Source: Capsicum annuum
Taxonomy: Eukaryota > Streptophyta > Magnoliopsida > Solanales > Solanaceae
Length of the DNA stretch: 64,000 nucleotides
NCBI RefSeq assembly: GCF_002878395.1
Contig: NC_061120.1
Location: 119,786,585-119,850,584, forward strand
Reading direction: 5' to 3'
Each line of letters opens with the position of its first letter. Within the stretch, counting starts at the first letter, position 1. Positions 1-13,686 of the stretch are shown here, one piece after another. The notes under the pieces are model-generated. The model had not been told where the DNA came from. It made no database searches and worked only from the letters and a program-made list of their open reading frames with translations. The position numbers were made by a program, and so were the translations under genes.

Positions 1-1600
1 TTTAGGCTTAGGTGAGTCGAGTCTTCAACTCCTAAAACTCTTATTCTAAGAATCTAACAACTGAAACTTCACATTCTTCTGAGTCAATCGAGATATGAGA
101 GATTCAATTGATGAAACCCCGTTAATAAACCATCGGTAATAGCCAACCAAACCTAATAAACTCCTGATATCTAACGAAGAGATAGACTTGAGCTAGTTTC
201 TCACTACTTCAGTCTTTTGAGCATCAACTCTAATAACATCACCAAAAATAATATTGCAAAGGAAAGCTATTGATCTTAGCCAAAACTCACACTTACTAAA
301 TTTGGTGAATAGCTAATGGGCTCTAAGAGTCTGTAATGCAATACTAAGATATCTGCAAGATTATTTTCAGTATAGGAATAGATAAAAATATCACTAATAA
401 ATACGATGAAAAATATGTCTAAGTACATCTTAGACACTTTGTTCATGAACACCATGAAAGTTGCTGGGGCATTTGTTAGTCCAAAAGAAGTAACTAATAA
501 TTCGAAGTGACCATACCGAGTTCTGAATATTATCATCAAAATGTCATATTCTCTGACTCTAAGCTGATGATAGTAGGATTTTAGGTGTCTCTTAGAGCTA
601 TAACTGATATCCTAAAGTTGGTCAAACAAGTCATCAATCCTAGGGAATAGGTACTTATTCTTGATTGTGACTTGTTTCAACTGATGGTAATTGATGCACA
701 TTCTGAGAGAACTATCTTTCTTACGCACGAAAAAGACTGGAGCACCCCATGGGGAAGCACTGGGCCTGGTGAATCCCTTATCTAAGAGATCTTTCAACTA
801 TTTTTTTAATTTTTCAACTCAGCTGGACTTGTTCTATTGGACGGAATAGCGATAGGCTGGGTATCTACAAGGAGATCTATTCCCAAGTCAATTTTCCTTT
901 TGGGAGGAACTCCGGGATGATATTCAAGGAATAAATTTGGAAATTCCTTTCCAATTGAAACTGACTCCAGACTTGGGGTCTCAGAACTAGAGTCTTTGAC
1001 TCAAACAAAATTGTTAACACACCCCTTAGATATCTTTCTTTTTTCCATAAGATTTGACACAATTTGACTCCTAAGTGCTAAAGCACTACCCCTCTATTCA
1101 ATGACTGGTTCATTAGGAAATTAAAACTGAACAACTCTATTTCTATGGTAAACTAAAGAATATCATGAACAGAGCCATTCCATGCTGAGAATGACATTAA
1201 AATTAGTCATCTCTAGTTCTACAAAATCTACTAAAGTGATTTTCTAAGATACTGTAACCTGGCAGTTTATATACATCCATTTGTCTATGATAGACTTAAC
1301 TACTGGGGTAGACAGTCAAAAATGCACTACTATTTTTTTGGACTGATATCAAATTTGAAAGTTATATAGGGGGTCACAAAAGAAAGTGAGGGTCTAGGGT
1401 CTAATAAAACATCCATATGGATTTGAAAGACCTGTAATGTACACATAACCACATCAGGAGAGCTTTCTTGATCATTGCGGGACTGAAGTGCATAAAGCCT
1501 GTTATGGCATTGTCCACTGGTACCATTAGAAGTAGTGTCCTACAGAGTCAGGCGACCTACTAGAGCTAATGTCATTTTGGACTAGACCTATTGGAGCAAG
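1..1600 (-). pseudogene. pol remnant: protease, RT, start of RNase H linker
   Basis: Reads right to left. Protease lies near 1420-1200, with an active-site stretch reading LLDPRPSLSFVTP, so the usual D-P/S-G turn has become D-P-R. The protease-RT linker is at 1060-870. RT follows at 797-276: the palm start with the [18 protein letters not shown] stretch near 770-710, then the [11 protein letters not shown] block and the catalytic site near 380, which reads FISD instead of FIDD, losing one catalytic Asp. The linker to RNase H continues to base 1 with stops. Several frameshifts and stops separate the blocks. RT would copy element RNA into DNA in cytoplasmic particles; this copy cannot. Confidence 0.85.
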
Positions 1601-1624
1601 TCCTTTCCCCTCTGAGCAACTACT

Positions 1625-2564
1625 GGACATTCTCTAATCCTATGGCCTGGCTTGCTAGACCTAAAGGACACATCACATTCTCTAAGCCTAGCGCCCTATC
1701 CCGACTATCATTTCTAAATTTTGGCACTGGTACATTAACTAAAGACAGAGCTGGGGCTGAAAACTACTAATGAAATTGAGAACGGTTACCACCCTCTGAC
1801 TGAGGCTGAAAAAGGTTAAAGCTACCTATTCTAGCCTTCTTAATCTCTTTTTTTTATGCTTAATCTTCTCTTCCAGAATCTGTTGAGCATGAAACATAAG
1901 CTTGGATAGATCCATCTTAACATAGCAGTCCTACACTCCTTGACTACACTATCAATTTCACCAAAAACAAACTTACTCATTCTAGACCTATTATCAGCCA
2001 CCATCAATGGAGCATACCTCGCCAACTAAGTGAACTTAAATGAGTATTCCTTCACTCTCAAATCACACAGCTTAAAATTAATGAAGATCACCTTAGCTTT
2101 CCTCAACTCTAATGGAAATAACCTATTATGGAAAACTCCTCCTACTCCACAGGCCCTGCCTTAGCACCCTTCTCCTTATTCCACTACTTATATCACATAT
2201 AAGTTGTATCCTGCAACTGATATGAAGATAAATTTGTACTCTCACTCGAAGTGAAACCCATAAAATCAGTCACCTTCTAAACTAAATCAAGAAACTCCAA
2301 CAGATCCTCCACATAATTGGTTCCCGAAAACAAAGAGAGGATTCATTCGGATGAAATCCCAAGTCCTAGGTGAAGCAGCAATTGCAATTTAATTAGTTGG
2401 GGAAACAACCTGCTAATTATTCTCAGTAGCTAAAAATGATCTATGGTAGCGAATATAGCTCTGAACTTGTCATGAGTAGCGTACTCATTCAAGGGATCTT
2501 CTTAAACAGGCGGAGGTGCAGGTTGGTTTCTATTTCTTTTTTCGTTGTTTTATTTGGGGGACAT
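1625..2564 (-). pseudogene. gag remnant
   Basis: The probable start codon is the minus-strand ATG at 2564, followed by an Asn/Pro-rich start interrupted by stops. The capsid region is best preserved at 2025-1840, where residues resembling the YAP...DNRSRMSKFV block of plant chromovirus Gag are read. A CCHC zinc knuckle is recognisable at about 1690-1632, but the first two Cys positions are Ser, leaving only the His and last Cys. Gag would package element RNA; the knuckle loss and stops make this non-functional. Confidence 0.75.
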
Positions 2565-2770
2565 TATATGAAAATAGAGTGAATTATGAATTAGAAATAG
2601 AGTTTAAATGGATCTATTGCTCATTCATATGACATGAATACTGATAGAAGGGAAACTTTTCCTAAAATATCTTGTAGCCTCCTTTCCATAAGTGTGGCAC
2701 ACTTCACACCCATGCACAAAACTCTATTCAATGTCTCTTTCAGGCTCTCTAAGACACTAGAAGACCTTAG

Positions 2771-2782
2771 TCTCTGATACCA
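2771..2782 (-). other. primer binding site, tRNA-iMet type
   Basis: The minus strand reads TTGGTATCAGAGA immediately downstream of the LTR end (GGGTCGTGACA). This matches the complement of the initiator tRNA-Met 3' end used by plant Ty3/gypsy elements, differing at the last base. Confidence 0.9.
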
Positions 2783-2786
2783 AGTA

Positions 2787-4884
2787 TTGTCACGACCCAA
2801 GGCTACCCCTTACGTGCGACAATGGTGCTTACGGTCACAAATGACCATAAGCTAACCTATGAACTAGTTATTTGTTGTAAGCATTGCGTAAACTTATAAT
2901 AAAAGACATGTTCCGAAAACAACTAATAATGCCATAAGGTTTAAACACTGCAAATATAACTAAATTCGCATGTCTGGAACATGTTTGAAAAATACTAAAA
3001 TCCAATTAATAAGTTTGATAAACAAACAGATTGTCTGAATGTCTAAAAAATGCTAACTGACTAACTGTGGAGTTGAAGGGACGAACCCCTAACTAACTCC
3101 AACTGACTGAAATAGAGGAATACTAAAATAATTTAATGAAAGATATACTTGTCCTTGAAAGATAAGGACTCACCACTGTTGTTGCTACTGAAATGCTAAA
3201 CTATCTAAGTGCAATCAGGAAACTATGCATCCAAACCTATCATCATAGCTCAAAGAAAGTATGTAGTCAGTACTGTCAATGTACTGGTATATGAGATGAG
3301 GTTAGGCTAAAATATATGGGTAAACTATTCATAAAGTAATGATTGATTGAATAGCATGAGATAACTGAGTATGCATGCATGAAAACTAAAATACTGAGAA
3401 TTCATGACCAAGCATAAAATGTTTCTAAAATAATCTGTAAACTGAATTACCGAGATCTGATAACTAAATAACTAGAAGTCTGTATACTATTTTAAAGTAA
3501 ACCTAAACTAAATTCTATACTGAATACTGAACTGATACTGCGGAAGGTATTATGTAACTGACATGCCCTAATCTGAGCTAATCAGGGTCCAACCTGTGAG
3601 TCTAGTTAGAAGGCTGTCAATACCGTTCCATGAGTACTAACACTGGCTATGTGGATATACTTAACTAGTGTCCCAAAGGACTAGGGAGTCAGTCCTAAAA
3701 TGGCAAGTGATCCCAAAGAGAATGTTAGTCCTAAACTAGTAGGTGATATCTTAGGGAATGTCAGTCTTAAACTGGTGGATGACATCTCATAATCCTACGC
3801 TGGCTACATAGTTTTGGAACTTAGGGACTGCTTCTAAGAACCCACTCCTAGCTAGTGGATGAGCCCCCATAATTAGGTTCACTCCATGATAAATCTTACT
3901 CCCAACTGAACTGGCACTGATTACTGGATAGAACTAAGCTTAACTAAGCAAACAACTTATCATAAATAACTTGACTGAATGGCAATGCTCATAGATTATC
4001 TTAAATCAATCTAAAGATACTGAATTTATGTAAAACAACTAGGTATCGGGTGTTCATAACCCACCAGCACTAAATGGAAATAACAATAAGGACATATAGA
4101 AGCTTTGAAAACCATAATGAAAAATCATCATTCAAACAAATCACTTAGGTATTTCATCAAACACATGGACATGACGACTTTAACATGGGGATGTTTTTAA
4201 ATAAGAGGAGATAGCATGAGTACATGAAAAAAATCATAATTTTAGGAATTATTCTAACTCGCTTAATATTGATATGGGAAGTACAACATTCAAAACATAC
4301 TATAATTTATTCCACTTAAAAACATTCATAATCTTAACTTGAAGTTGAAATAACAAAGGATTCATGAAGATAGTTCAACATAATCATGTAAAAACTCATA
4401 ATATAAAATCAAAAAGGATTCTTGGACTCCATGGGTGAAAAAAGGCCCATGGATGAATATCACACATACCTTATGCCCTTAAGCTTGAAGAGAAAGTAAT
4501 GGAATTTGATGATCTTAGGGGAGGATAGGGTTTGTTTTTGAGAGGAAATTAGAGAAGATGGGAAAATAATTCCCTAACTGGTGTTATAGATATAACTGCC
4601 CCTCAGACTTTTAAATTCACAACTAGAATGCAGATTAACATGTCACCATAATATGATGAGGAACCCATCACTATAGCCACTACGATGCGGTGCTATCGCA
4701 ATGAGCTGCTAGAATCGTGATCCAAACATGACCCAATCCTCATCTGAAAAGTTAAAAACTTCTTCAAGATATGCTTCTTACACCCCTAAACATGAATTAA
4801 CTCAAAAACCAACATCTCAGTAATAGGAAGACAAATTTAAAAACCCTCAAAGTTAAGAGAGCTTAAAAATGATTGTCCCCAACA
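2787..4884 (-). repeat. 5' LTR of the 1-4884 chromovirus
   Basis: On the minus strand it starts TGTTGGGGACAATC (4884) and ends GGGTCGTGACA (2787), about 2.1 kb. A short GC-rich block at 4670-4720 containing short inverted motifs lies upstream of a TATA-like GTTATATCTATAA near 4600. A 'gtgagtcctta...aaggac' motif near 3170-3140 also occurs in the LTRs at 30350 and 37040, which supports assignment to the same broad chromovirus group. Confidence 0.8.
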
Positions 4885-6634
4885 CTTAGTGAAATTTTTA
4901 GGTTTTAATCCTCTTATACATGAAACTAGGAGATGAACTGGGATAAGAATAATATAGGGTATTAAATTGCATTGCGTGGGGATATATCTCCTAAAGATTG
5001 GTTAACGGGTGAACACTAATATGTACTCAGGAGTAAGGAAAACAATTATGCCATTATTCAAAACCAAAGTAAGTAACTATATGCAACCACATACATACAT
5101 ATATAAATACCATACCGTGAAAAGGGACTAGGTTTAGTATTCATTTAAAACCTTTAACATAGGATTGGGTAGCTTTGCCATCCTAAATCTACCCATAGGC
5201 TATATGGGTTCAGATCCCCCTATTGAAAAGGCTCCAATGTGTGTTAGCCGCACGAACCAGAGAAAAAACATAGATGACTTGTACATCTCCCAAAATATAT
5301 TTGTGACATGATTCACACGATTTCCGAGATCAATCTCATATCGACAAATATGATATTCTAGTTTTGGTCCCCCCCCCACGAGACAACCACCTTCAATAGA
5401 TTTTCTAATCCATCCTCTTTTACGCCCAAATTAAAACCATTCATATACTACCAACCATTTACCAAAGAGTCTTATTTATTAGGCATTGACCATTGGTATC
5501 CTTGTCCCAACACTAGAGCATACAAGTCTATCTATTTATGCCAAGCCAAAGCCATTAAACCAAATTGACTCCAAAATTTCCTTTAAAGCAATACCATAGC
5601 AAACAAAGCCTTTCCAATCCATTTAAAACCATATAAACTAATTTAGGTTCCATTATCATATGAAGAAATGCAAAGTTTTCAATAATAGTCAAACTATGTG
5701 ATAAAAGCACTCTCATTGGCATTTCAACAAATATGTTGTTGAAATATTGTTTCCCAAAACCAAAACCAAGTACCAATTGACCATTCACATATTTCAACAT
5801 GTTCAAATAACAATTATAACATAAAAACCATAAGTAAACCATGGGAAAACACTATTAAACAAAGAACAACCAAAAACCACAACAAATACTTCAAAATCCA
5901 AAAATAATACCACAATAATACCATCAAATTATTCATTAAAATATGCTTTTAGTTGAACTAATAATGAGGGAGGAGTAACATACCTTAGACACTAGGGAAG
6001 ACGGAGAAAAACCACGCTTAAGAGCCTTAATTAATTGCTTTTAAGAAAACCCTACTCTTTCTTGAACCAAGAGCTTGAAAGATATTCGAGAGTGTTTAGA
6101 TGGTGCTTGATTGAGAATAAGAGGTAAATGAATCCCCAAAAGATATTTTAGGTCATGGGCTCAAAAGGAGTTAAGAGGGAAAATGTCAAGAATACTCCTA
6201 ACTTAAATTATAAAAATTTTTGCCGATAGGTACGATTTGGACCCCTCACTCGTAGCCACATCATATGAGTGGCACCTTCTACTGTAGCTTGATCAGGAAG
6301 TTAGGCATCGCATTCTATTTGAGATACAACTCCTTAGTTTAACTCGTACCCTAACAATAGGTCTAGTACCCTTCAAGTCATATCATAAGAAGAAATATTT
6401 AGGCTAGACACTGGACAACATACGGTTGGACCCTATCTCTCATATCATGGATATACAACTCATGTAGAGTCTTCTCGTACCATGAATATAACTTGGACCA
6501 CATCACATTGACCAACATATGACTAGGGTTCCTAGACCCATACCTACACCATACGACTAGTATGGTGAGTTGTATGATCAATTGAAGGCTCAAAATCACA
6601 AAATTTTTCAATGGCTAGAACCCAAGGTGTTTCA
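4885..6634 (-). repeat. 3' LTR (truncated) of the 4885-13422 element
   Basis: Begins right after the PPT and is collinear with 11800-13422: shared blocks include the 'aggattgggtagctttgccatc', 'gcaaagttttcaataatagtc' and 'gactagtatggtgagttgtatg' regions. Its final part, equivalent to 11287-11750, is missing because the 1-4884 element abuts at 4884. Includes a C9 run near 5371. Confidence 0.8.
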
Positions 6635-6635
6635 A

Positions 6636-6647
6636 TTCTCCCCCACT
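6636..6647 (-). other. polypurine tract
   Basis: The minus strand reads AGTGGGGGAGAA directly before the 3' LTR. Plus-strand DNA synthesis in Ty3/gypsy elements is primed from such a tract. Just upstream is an 'ATTCGAGGATGAATGAT' sequence of the kind common before the PPT of solanaceous chromoviruses. Confidence 0.85.
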
Positions 6648-6789
6648 GGGATCATTCATCCTCGAATTATGAAATAAGAAAGTATAAGCATGATTAAACC
6701 CCCCAAACATCTCTACTCTAACTTTTAAGATAGAAAATAGAGATATCAAGGAAACAATCTTTCCTTTAACAAAGTTTGAAAACAAAGAT

Positions 6790-9700
6790 GTTATGAAAAA
6801 CTCATACCTTCTGCATGAATTTCTGAAGCAAAAAATAGGAGTAGATACTTAGACTTCATGTCTTCATAATCTTCCCATGTAGCCTCTTCTTCCTTTTAGC
6901 TCCTCTATAGAACCTTTACCGCAACCAACAAACTTGTTAATCCAATATCTCAACCGGGATCTCCTCATAATAAAGGGAATCCAAAATACAATATCCTTGA
7001 TAGGCACAACCTACAATGGATCACCAATACACTTTCTTAACGTACGGACATAGAACACCGGTGACTGGAGCTCAAGCTAAAAGGTAACTTAAACTCATAT
7101 GTGACATTGCCAACCCTCCTCAAAATAACATAAGGTCCCATATATCGAGGATTGAGCTTTCCCTTCTTCTCAAACCTCATATCTCCTTTAATGGGAGACA
7201 CCTTCACGAATACCCTATCCCCAACCTCAAACTCTAACTTCCAATGCCTTATATTTGTATAGGACTTTTTTGCGACTTTGGGCAACCTTAAGCCTATCTC
7301 AAATCACCATCACCTTCTTCATCTCTAGGTGAACCAAATTTGGTCCAAATATTTCTGCCTCACCGATATAAAACCACCCAATTAGATACCTACACCTCCT
7401 ACCATACAACACCTCAAATGGAGCTATCCCAATGATAGAAGGGTAGCTATTATTATATGCAAGTGCTCAAACCAGCTACCACTATAGTTAATCTTGTTAT
7501 CATGGAGCATATTCTCCAATATCTGAATAGTCTTTTCTACTTTCCCTTCTGACTGTGGGTAAAAAGTTGTACTCAGCTCACCTTGATCCCCAAACCTTTA
7601 TGAAATAACTGCCAAAAGAAAGATATAAACTATGTACCATGATCAGAGATAACAGAGATAGGAACCCTATCAAGGCAAATCAATCTCTTAATATAATACT
7701 CCAGGCCTCTTGTACTCAACTTTTACTTGATGGGACAACATGCACTTGGCTATAAAATTTGCCACATCCCCCTTCATATTTTTCCACCAATACATCTCGT
7801 TGAGGCTATGATTCATTTTCATCAAACCAGGATGAACAACATAGCGCAAATCATGCACCTTAGCCATGATCATTTCCCACAAACCATCTATATTTGGAAC
7901 ACATAATCTCCCTTGGTACCGACCATTAACACTAATCTCAAAGGGCAACAACTTTTACCTACCTATATCCCCCTTGATCCTTATCAAGAAAGGATTTAAC
8001 ATCGCTTCTCTTTAATTTCAGCACCAAGAGACGTCCGTGCCACTTCTTGCACAATCACACCACAATTGTCAGAGTCTAAAAGACAAACTCTAAGGTTTGC
8101 CAAGTGGTGAATTATCGCTCACTAACTCCCACTTCTACTTATCCACATAAGCTAGACTCCCATATATAACCTGCTAATATCATTAGCAAGCACATTAGCT
8201 TTACTTGGGTGGTAGTGAAGACATATCATAATCCTTGGGCAGCTCAAGCCATCTCCTTTGCCTGAGGCTAAGCTCTTTCTAAGTAAACATATATTGCTAG
8301 ATCTTATGATTAGAGAAGATATCCACATGTACTCCATATAAATAATTATGCTATCTTTTTAATGAGAACACAATAGCTAATAACTCCAAGTCATGATTTG
8401 GATAATTCTTCTCATTCACCTTCAACTGCGTATTGGCATAAACTATAACCTTTCCATGCTACATCAGGACACAACCAAGCCCCACACAGATACATCACTG
8501 TAGACCTCAAACCCATTAGAAACTAAAGTCGAAGTTATCTTATCCTTTAGCTTTTCAAAACTACCCTCAAAGGCATCAGACCATAGGAACTTGACCTTCT
8601 TTTAAGTCAACATAGTCAATGGGGCAGCTATAGTAAAAAAAAACTCTCCACAAACCTCCTATAGCAACTAGCTAACCCTAAAATGCTCCGAATATTAGTT
8701 GGAGGCATAGTTCTAGGCCACATTTAACTACTGAAAATTTCTGTGGATCCACCATGATCCCTTCACTCAAAATGACATAACCCAGAAAATTCACAACGTT
8801 CACCTAAAACTCACAATTCAAAAATTTAGAATACAACTTCTATTCTATTAATATTTGAAATACTATACGAAGGTGAATAGCATAATCCACCTCTCTCTTA
8901 GAGTACACCATAATGTATTCTATCAATATGATGATAAACAACTCAAGAAATTGAGCGAACCTATTCATCAAATCCATAAATGTCACAACCAAGTTGATCA
9001 ACCCGAAAGTCACAATAAGAAACTCAAAATACCCATACCGAGTTTGGAAGGTAGTATTAGGGATATAAACATCCCTGTTCTTTAAATGATGATACATAGA
9101 TTGAAGATCAATTATGGAGAAAAACTTAGCACCCTGCAACTGATCAAACAAATCATCTATCATTTGAAGAGGATACTTGTTCTTTACTATTACATTGTTT
9201 AACTATAGATAATCAATGCACATTCGAAGGTAACCATCCTTCTTACACATGAGTAACACTGGTTCACCCTACAAGGACACACTAGGACAGATAAAACCCT
9301 TGTTCAAAAGATCCTTGACTTGATCTTTAAGCTCCTACAACTCAACTTGAGCAATTCAACACAGAGGAATATATGCTGGATGAGTGTCCAGAAAAACATC
9401 GATCCCAAACTCAATCTTCCTGTCACGGGGAAATATAGAAAGGCCTTCAGGAAGACCTTAGAAAACTCATTCACCACCGGCACAAAATGCAAAGAAAGAC
9501 TCTCTGAGTTAGAATCTTTAACTCAGATTAGATGGTAGAGACACCCTTTGGATATTAATCTTTGACCTCTAAGATATGATATTAACTACCAACAGATAAA
9601 AAAAAACCCTATAGACTCTTCTAACAATTACAATCACCTACAGAGCTAGAAATAAAAGAAATATCTGAAATACACTCTAGAAAAAATCTAAAATGCATAG

Positions 9701-9900
9701 CCACAAATGGGGTCACATAAGAGAAAGAGGACCCTAAATCAAGTAAATAGTACACATTAAACTAAAAGAGTTTCAACGTACTAGTAGCGACATAAGGCGA
9801 TTCCTTAGAATCCTAACAAGTAGTGAGAGAATAGAGTCAGTTATGACTAGTGTCATAACTAGATGGTGCACCCTTTGGTATCAGAGCTGATAAAGAGGCA
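6790..9900 (-). pseudogene. pol remnant: PR, RT, RNase H, integrase, chromodomain-like tail
   Basis: Read from 9900 down. Protease is near 9760-9560, with an active site reading LLDLGSSFSYVTP (D-L-G instead of D-P/S-G). RT is at 9310-8690; its catalytic block near 8900 reads LIEY rather than FIDD, so both catalytic Asp are lost. RNase H is about 8600-8150, out of frame in places. The integrase HHCC zinc domain is at 7951-7688, with H...CMLSHQ replacing the second C-x2-C Cys. The integrase C-terminal GKLNPRYMGPY stretch is at 7285-7037. A chromodomain-like ATWEDYEDMKSKY stretch is near 6870-6830. The integrase catalytic core around 7560-7400 is barely recognisable. Confidence 0.85.
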
Positions 9901-9929
9901 ATAGGTACCTTCTTTGCACTAGAAGCAAC

Positions 9930-11073
9930 CTTACCAATAGGATAGTTCTTAAGCATATGCCCTAGCTGACCATAGCTTAAGCACTTATCCCCTCATTATT
10001 CATAATAATCCTAATATAATCTACCACAAAATCTGTAGGAAGGATATGATGGAGCTAACTTGGCCCTACTATCTTTAGATTAGGAACTTGTGACCTAAAA
10101 TTATTTCTACCTTAGAGATGTCTATCATCCGTCAACTTTAGGTAGGGAGCACTAGACATCAAGTAAGACCAAAACTGCCCTATTTCTTCTTATTCTATTT
10201 CCTACAATCCCTGCCTCTCTACTATTGGCCACGACCTTGGTAAAAAAATCTAAAGTTTTTGCTTTGCCTATCCCCAATCTCCACTTGCTTTTCCTTTTAT
10301 CCCTCTACGTACTACATATAAGCAACCAACATGGAGATATCTATATCCTTGATCAAAAAGGAATCTTTACTCTGTAATATCAAATCTCTTGAAAACCCAA
10401 AAGAAAAATTCTTCATTTTAGCTTTCATGCAAGAAACAATCTTTGGAGCATACCAAGATAGATGGTGAAACTTTAAAGCATACTCCTTGATAGATATCTT
10501 GTCTTGCTTCAGATTAACAAACTCTTTCACCTTAGCTTTTCTCAACTCCTGCAGAATGAAGTTTTCGAACAAAGCATTAAATAAATCCTCGCATAGAGCT
10601 GACTCATCAGTGTCACTCCTAGAGTGATCCCATTCCTCATATCATTAAGCTAGTAGGTGACAAACTCCATGCCTTTAATATTATTTACAAGTATAACACA
10701 ATAGATCTTTTTTATATTATCTAAACAAACCTTAAGGATCCTCCTCCACCTTAACACCAGTAAAGTTCGGATAGTTCAGCTTCATGAATTGGCCAACCAT
10801 TGTGTCCTCAGAAGATAGAGTAGCAGATATACCATAATCATCCTGAGAGTCTACTAACTATGCCAATATATGATTAGATAACCAAACTCAGCATTCCTTT
10901 CATTAGTATGGGGAGCTAGAGAAGGACTAAAGGGAAGATGGTACTTCAAGAGGACAATAAGGAACTAGACCCCTACACCGCGTCTGGACCCCATAAGTAT
11001 AATGGGTCCCATCAACATAATCCTTGGAATGGACAGAAAAAATTCTATAAGCTTCAGATCCTTGATGAGGCAT
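9930..11073 (-). pseudogene. gag remnant
   Basis: The probable start is the minus-strand ATG at 11073. The capsid block is clear at 10572-10312 (FILQELRKAKVKEFVNLKQ then an S-IKEYALKFHHLSWYAP stretch), which is the conserved retrotransposon Gag motif. The zinc knuckle near 9990-9930 reads CLSYGQLGHMLKNY: the first Cys and the His remain, while the second and fourth Cys positions are Tyr. Stops and frameshifts interrupt the frame between blocks. Confidence 0.75.
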
Positions 11074-11270
11074 GATCTTAAAAGCAAACAAACAGATATT
11101 AGAGAAAATTTCAGGACCTTAGGCTCTAAATCTTGAAAATAGAACACAAGAAAGAAAAACATTCCAAAATGCCTTGTAGCCTCTCCCCTATGAGTGTGGC
11201 ATGCTACACACCTTTAAAAGAGACTCCACTCAATGTAGCTTTATGGACTCCTAATTAACCATGAACCTCG

Positions 11271-11283
11271 GGCTCTTATTCCA
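11271..11283 (-). other. decayed primer binding site, tRNA-iMet type
   Basis: The minus strand reads TGGAATAAGAGCC, two changes from the TGGTATCAGAGCC expected for initiator tRNA-Met priming, directly after the LTR end GTTATGTCA. Confidence 0.8.
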
Positions 11284-11286
11284 ATC

Positions 11287-13422
11287 TGACATAACCTGAA
11301 CAAGGGCCTAGTCATGTTGGGCATCTCAAGTCCAACTCGGATTAGTGACCACGCCAATTCCTAACCATATCCGTCCTTAACCATATATCAGATGAATTCT
11401 AACTATATAACAAGGTAGAATAATTACAATTGAAAAACATTTAAGGAAATTCATAACTATGACTAACAAACTATCCAACCAAACATCCAACCAGTGTTAA
11501 CACCAATACCAATACCAATGCTAAGGTTTACACCAATACTAAAACTATCGATGCCTAAAGTAGCCACACAAAGCCTCTAATATAAATCCAAGAACATTTG
11601 CTCTGGAGATGCCCTTGACCATAGCCAAAACTAATGTCCAAAAAAGAAAAAAAATATGAAAAAATTTCCATAGCATTAAATAGAGTCTTTTGGAGTATAG
11701 AAGTTCACCGATTCAAGATAACATAAATATTGTCCTCAAATCCAATTCACAAAGCAGGAGGAGTAGTATGGCTAGTTCCTGCATCGCATGGGGGTATAAT
11801 GCCCGATGATTGGTTAATATGTGAACACTTGCATGTACTCAGGAATATGGATAAAAATAATGCCATTATACAAAAATGAAGTAAATAACCATATGAAACC
11901 ACATAATACATATATATAACTTGCTAGGAAAGAGGATTAGTTTTGGCATGCATTTAAAATCTTTAACCTGGGATTGTGTAGCTCTATTATCCCAAATCCA
12001 CCTATGGGTAATATAGGTTTAGCATCCTCTGCTGAAAGAGCCACAATTCATTTTAGCAACACGAACTAGAGAAAAAACTAATATGACTAGTACATCTCTC
12101 AAAATATAAGTATGACATAATGCACATGGTTACCAAGACCAACCTCATATCGGTGAATATGAGTTTCTAGATTTTATCCCCTGAGACTGCCACCTTCCAT
12201 GGATTAGACAACACATCCCCCTTAAAAAACACATTAAGACCATTCATATGCAACAAATAAGTTACTAAGGAATCTTATATATTTGCACTAACCATTGGTA
12301 TCATCATAAAAACACTAGAGCTCACAAGTCTATCCATTTATGCTATAGCAAAGACGTTAAACTAATTTGACTCCAAAGTTTCTACTTAAAACAATACCTT
12401 GCCCACCAAGGCCTTTCCAATCCATTTAAAATGATTTAAACAAATTTAGGTTCCATTACCATATTATGCAATGCAAAGTTTTCAATAATAGTCAAACTAT
12501 GTGATGAAAGCATTCTCATTGGCATTTCAACAAACATGTTGAAGGCATATAGTTTCCAAAGACAAAACATAGTACCAATTGACCATTTCCATGTAACAAC
12601 ATGTTCAAATCACAATTATAACATAAAAACCATAAGTAAACAATATGAAAACACTATTTAACCAAAAACAACCAAAACCTCCCAACAAATACTTCAAAAC
12701 CCCAAAATAATACCACAATAATGTTGTGAAAATCATTCATTAAAATATGATTTTAGTTGAACAAATAATGTGGGAGCAGTAATATGCCTTAGACACTAAG
12801 GAAGACGGAGAGAAACAAATCGTTAGAGCCTTAATTTAGTAATTTGAAGAAAACCCTAGCCTTTCTTGAACCAAGAGCTTCAGAGAGATTTGAGTGTTTC
12901 ATTGAGAATAAGAGGTCAATGAAGCCCCAAAATATGTTTTAGGTTGTGGGTTCAAAAGTAGTTAAGAGGAGAAATGTCCAGAGTACCCCAACTTAAAATA
13001 TACAAATTTTCAAAGGTAGTTGCGGTTGTGACACCTCACTCGTACCCACATCATACAAGTAGTACCTTTCACTTGTACATTGATAAAAAAGTTGGGCATC
13101 GCATTTTGTCCAACATACGACTCCTTGCCCTAAATCAAACCCTTACCGCTTGACTAGTAACTTAAAGTTATACTCCAAGCAGAAACATCAGGCTTGACAT
13201 TGGACAACATATTGTTGACACTATCTCTCGTACCTTATATATATGACACGTATGGAGTCTTCTCGTACCAAGAATAGAATTTATCCAATATCACACTGAC
13301 CAAAATAAGACTAGGGTCCCTAGATTCATACCCACACTTACGACTAGTATGGTAAGTTGTATGATCAACAGAAGACTCAAACACACAAAAATTTTCAAGG
13401 GCCAGAACCTAGGGTTTTTCTA
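11287..13422 (-). repeat. 5' LTR of the 4885-13422 element
   Basis: Collinear with the 3' LTR at 4885-6634 and ends just before the PBS. About 2.1 kb. It starts at 13422, aligned to the first bases after the PPT of the other LTR. The segment at 13020-13100 carries the repeated 'actcgta...catac(a)agt' phrase that in the other copy reads 'actcgtagccacatcatatgagt' (6250-6275). Confidence 0.8.
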
Positions 13423-13686
13423 TTAACTACTTATTTTTTTGGGTAGTGTCAATTGCATATACGCTTAGTTGTATGTTTTTAATCTAATGCCATCCCTTGA
13501 TTCATACTATTATGCTATATGGATCCACATAGTGGTTTTGAATAATTTGAATAAGAGAGGGTAAAAACTTTGAGCTAAATTGAGTTGACTATCATAGGTG
13601 CCTTAGGCTTATTTTAGTTAAGCATCATATTTTTCTATTATTTTGTAGTTGACCGAGGACATGCAAATATTCTAAGTTTAGGGTGT

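Larger units (their letters stand above)
1..4884 (-). mobile_element. Ty3/gypsy chromovirus (5' half), cut by window edge
   Basis: Minus-strand LTR retrotransposon read from 4884 down to base 1. In order it has a 5' LTR (4884-2787), a tRNA-iMet-type primer binding site, decayed gag, protease, reverse transcriptase, and the start of the RT-RNase H linker at the window edge. Integrase and the 3' LTR would lie left of base 1. All reading frames are broken. Sequence beyond 4884 aligns with the LTR of the neighbouring element, so this copy probably inserted into that element's 3' LTR; this nesting is inferred because the other junction is outside the window. Confidence 0.85.
4885..13422 (-). mobile_element. 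Ty3/gypsy chromovirus (Tekay/Del-like), nearly complete, decayed
   Basis: Minus-strand element with 5' LTR (13422-11287), PBS (11283-11271), gag, protease, RT, RNase H, integrase, chromodomain-like tail, PPT (6647-6636) and 3' LTR (6634-4885, truncated at its far end). The two LTRs align over long stretches (for example 5000-6600 with 11800-13400) but are strongly diverged, so the insertion is old. No pol domain is open throughout. The chromodomain-like tail after integrase points to the Del/Tekay chromovirus clade by layout; clade assignment needs an RT tree. Confidence 0.88.

Noticed and set aside
2771..2782. Possible tRNA-Met gene fragment
   Set aside because: Only the 3'-end complement is present, in the PBS position next to an LTR; no cloverleaf.
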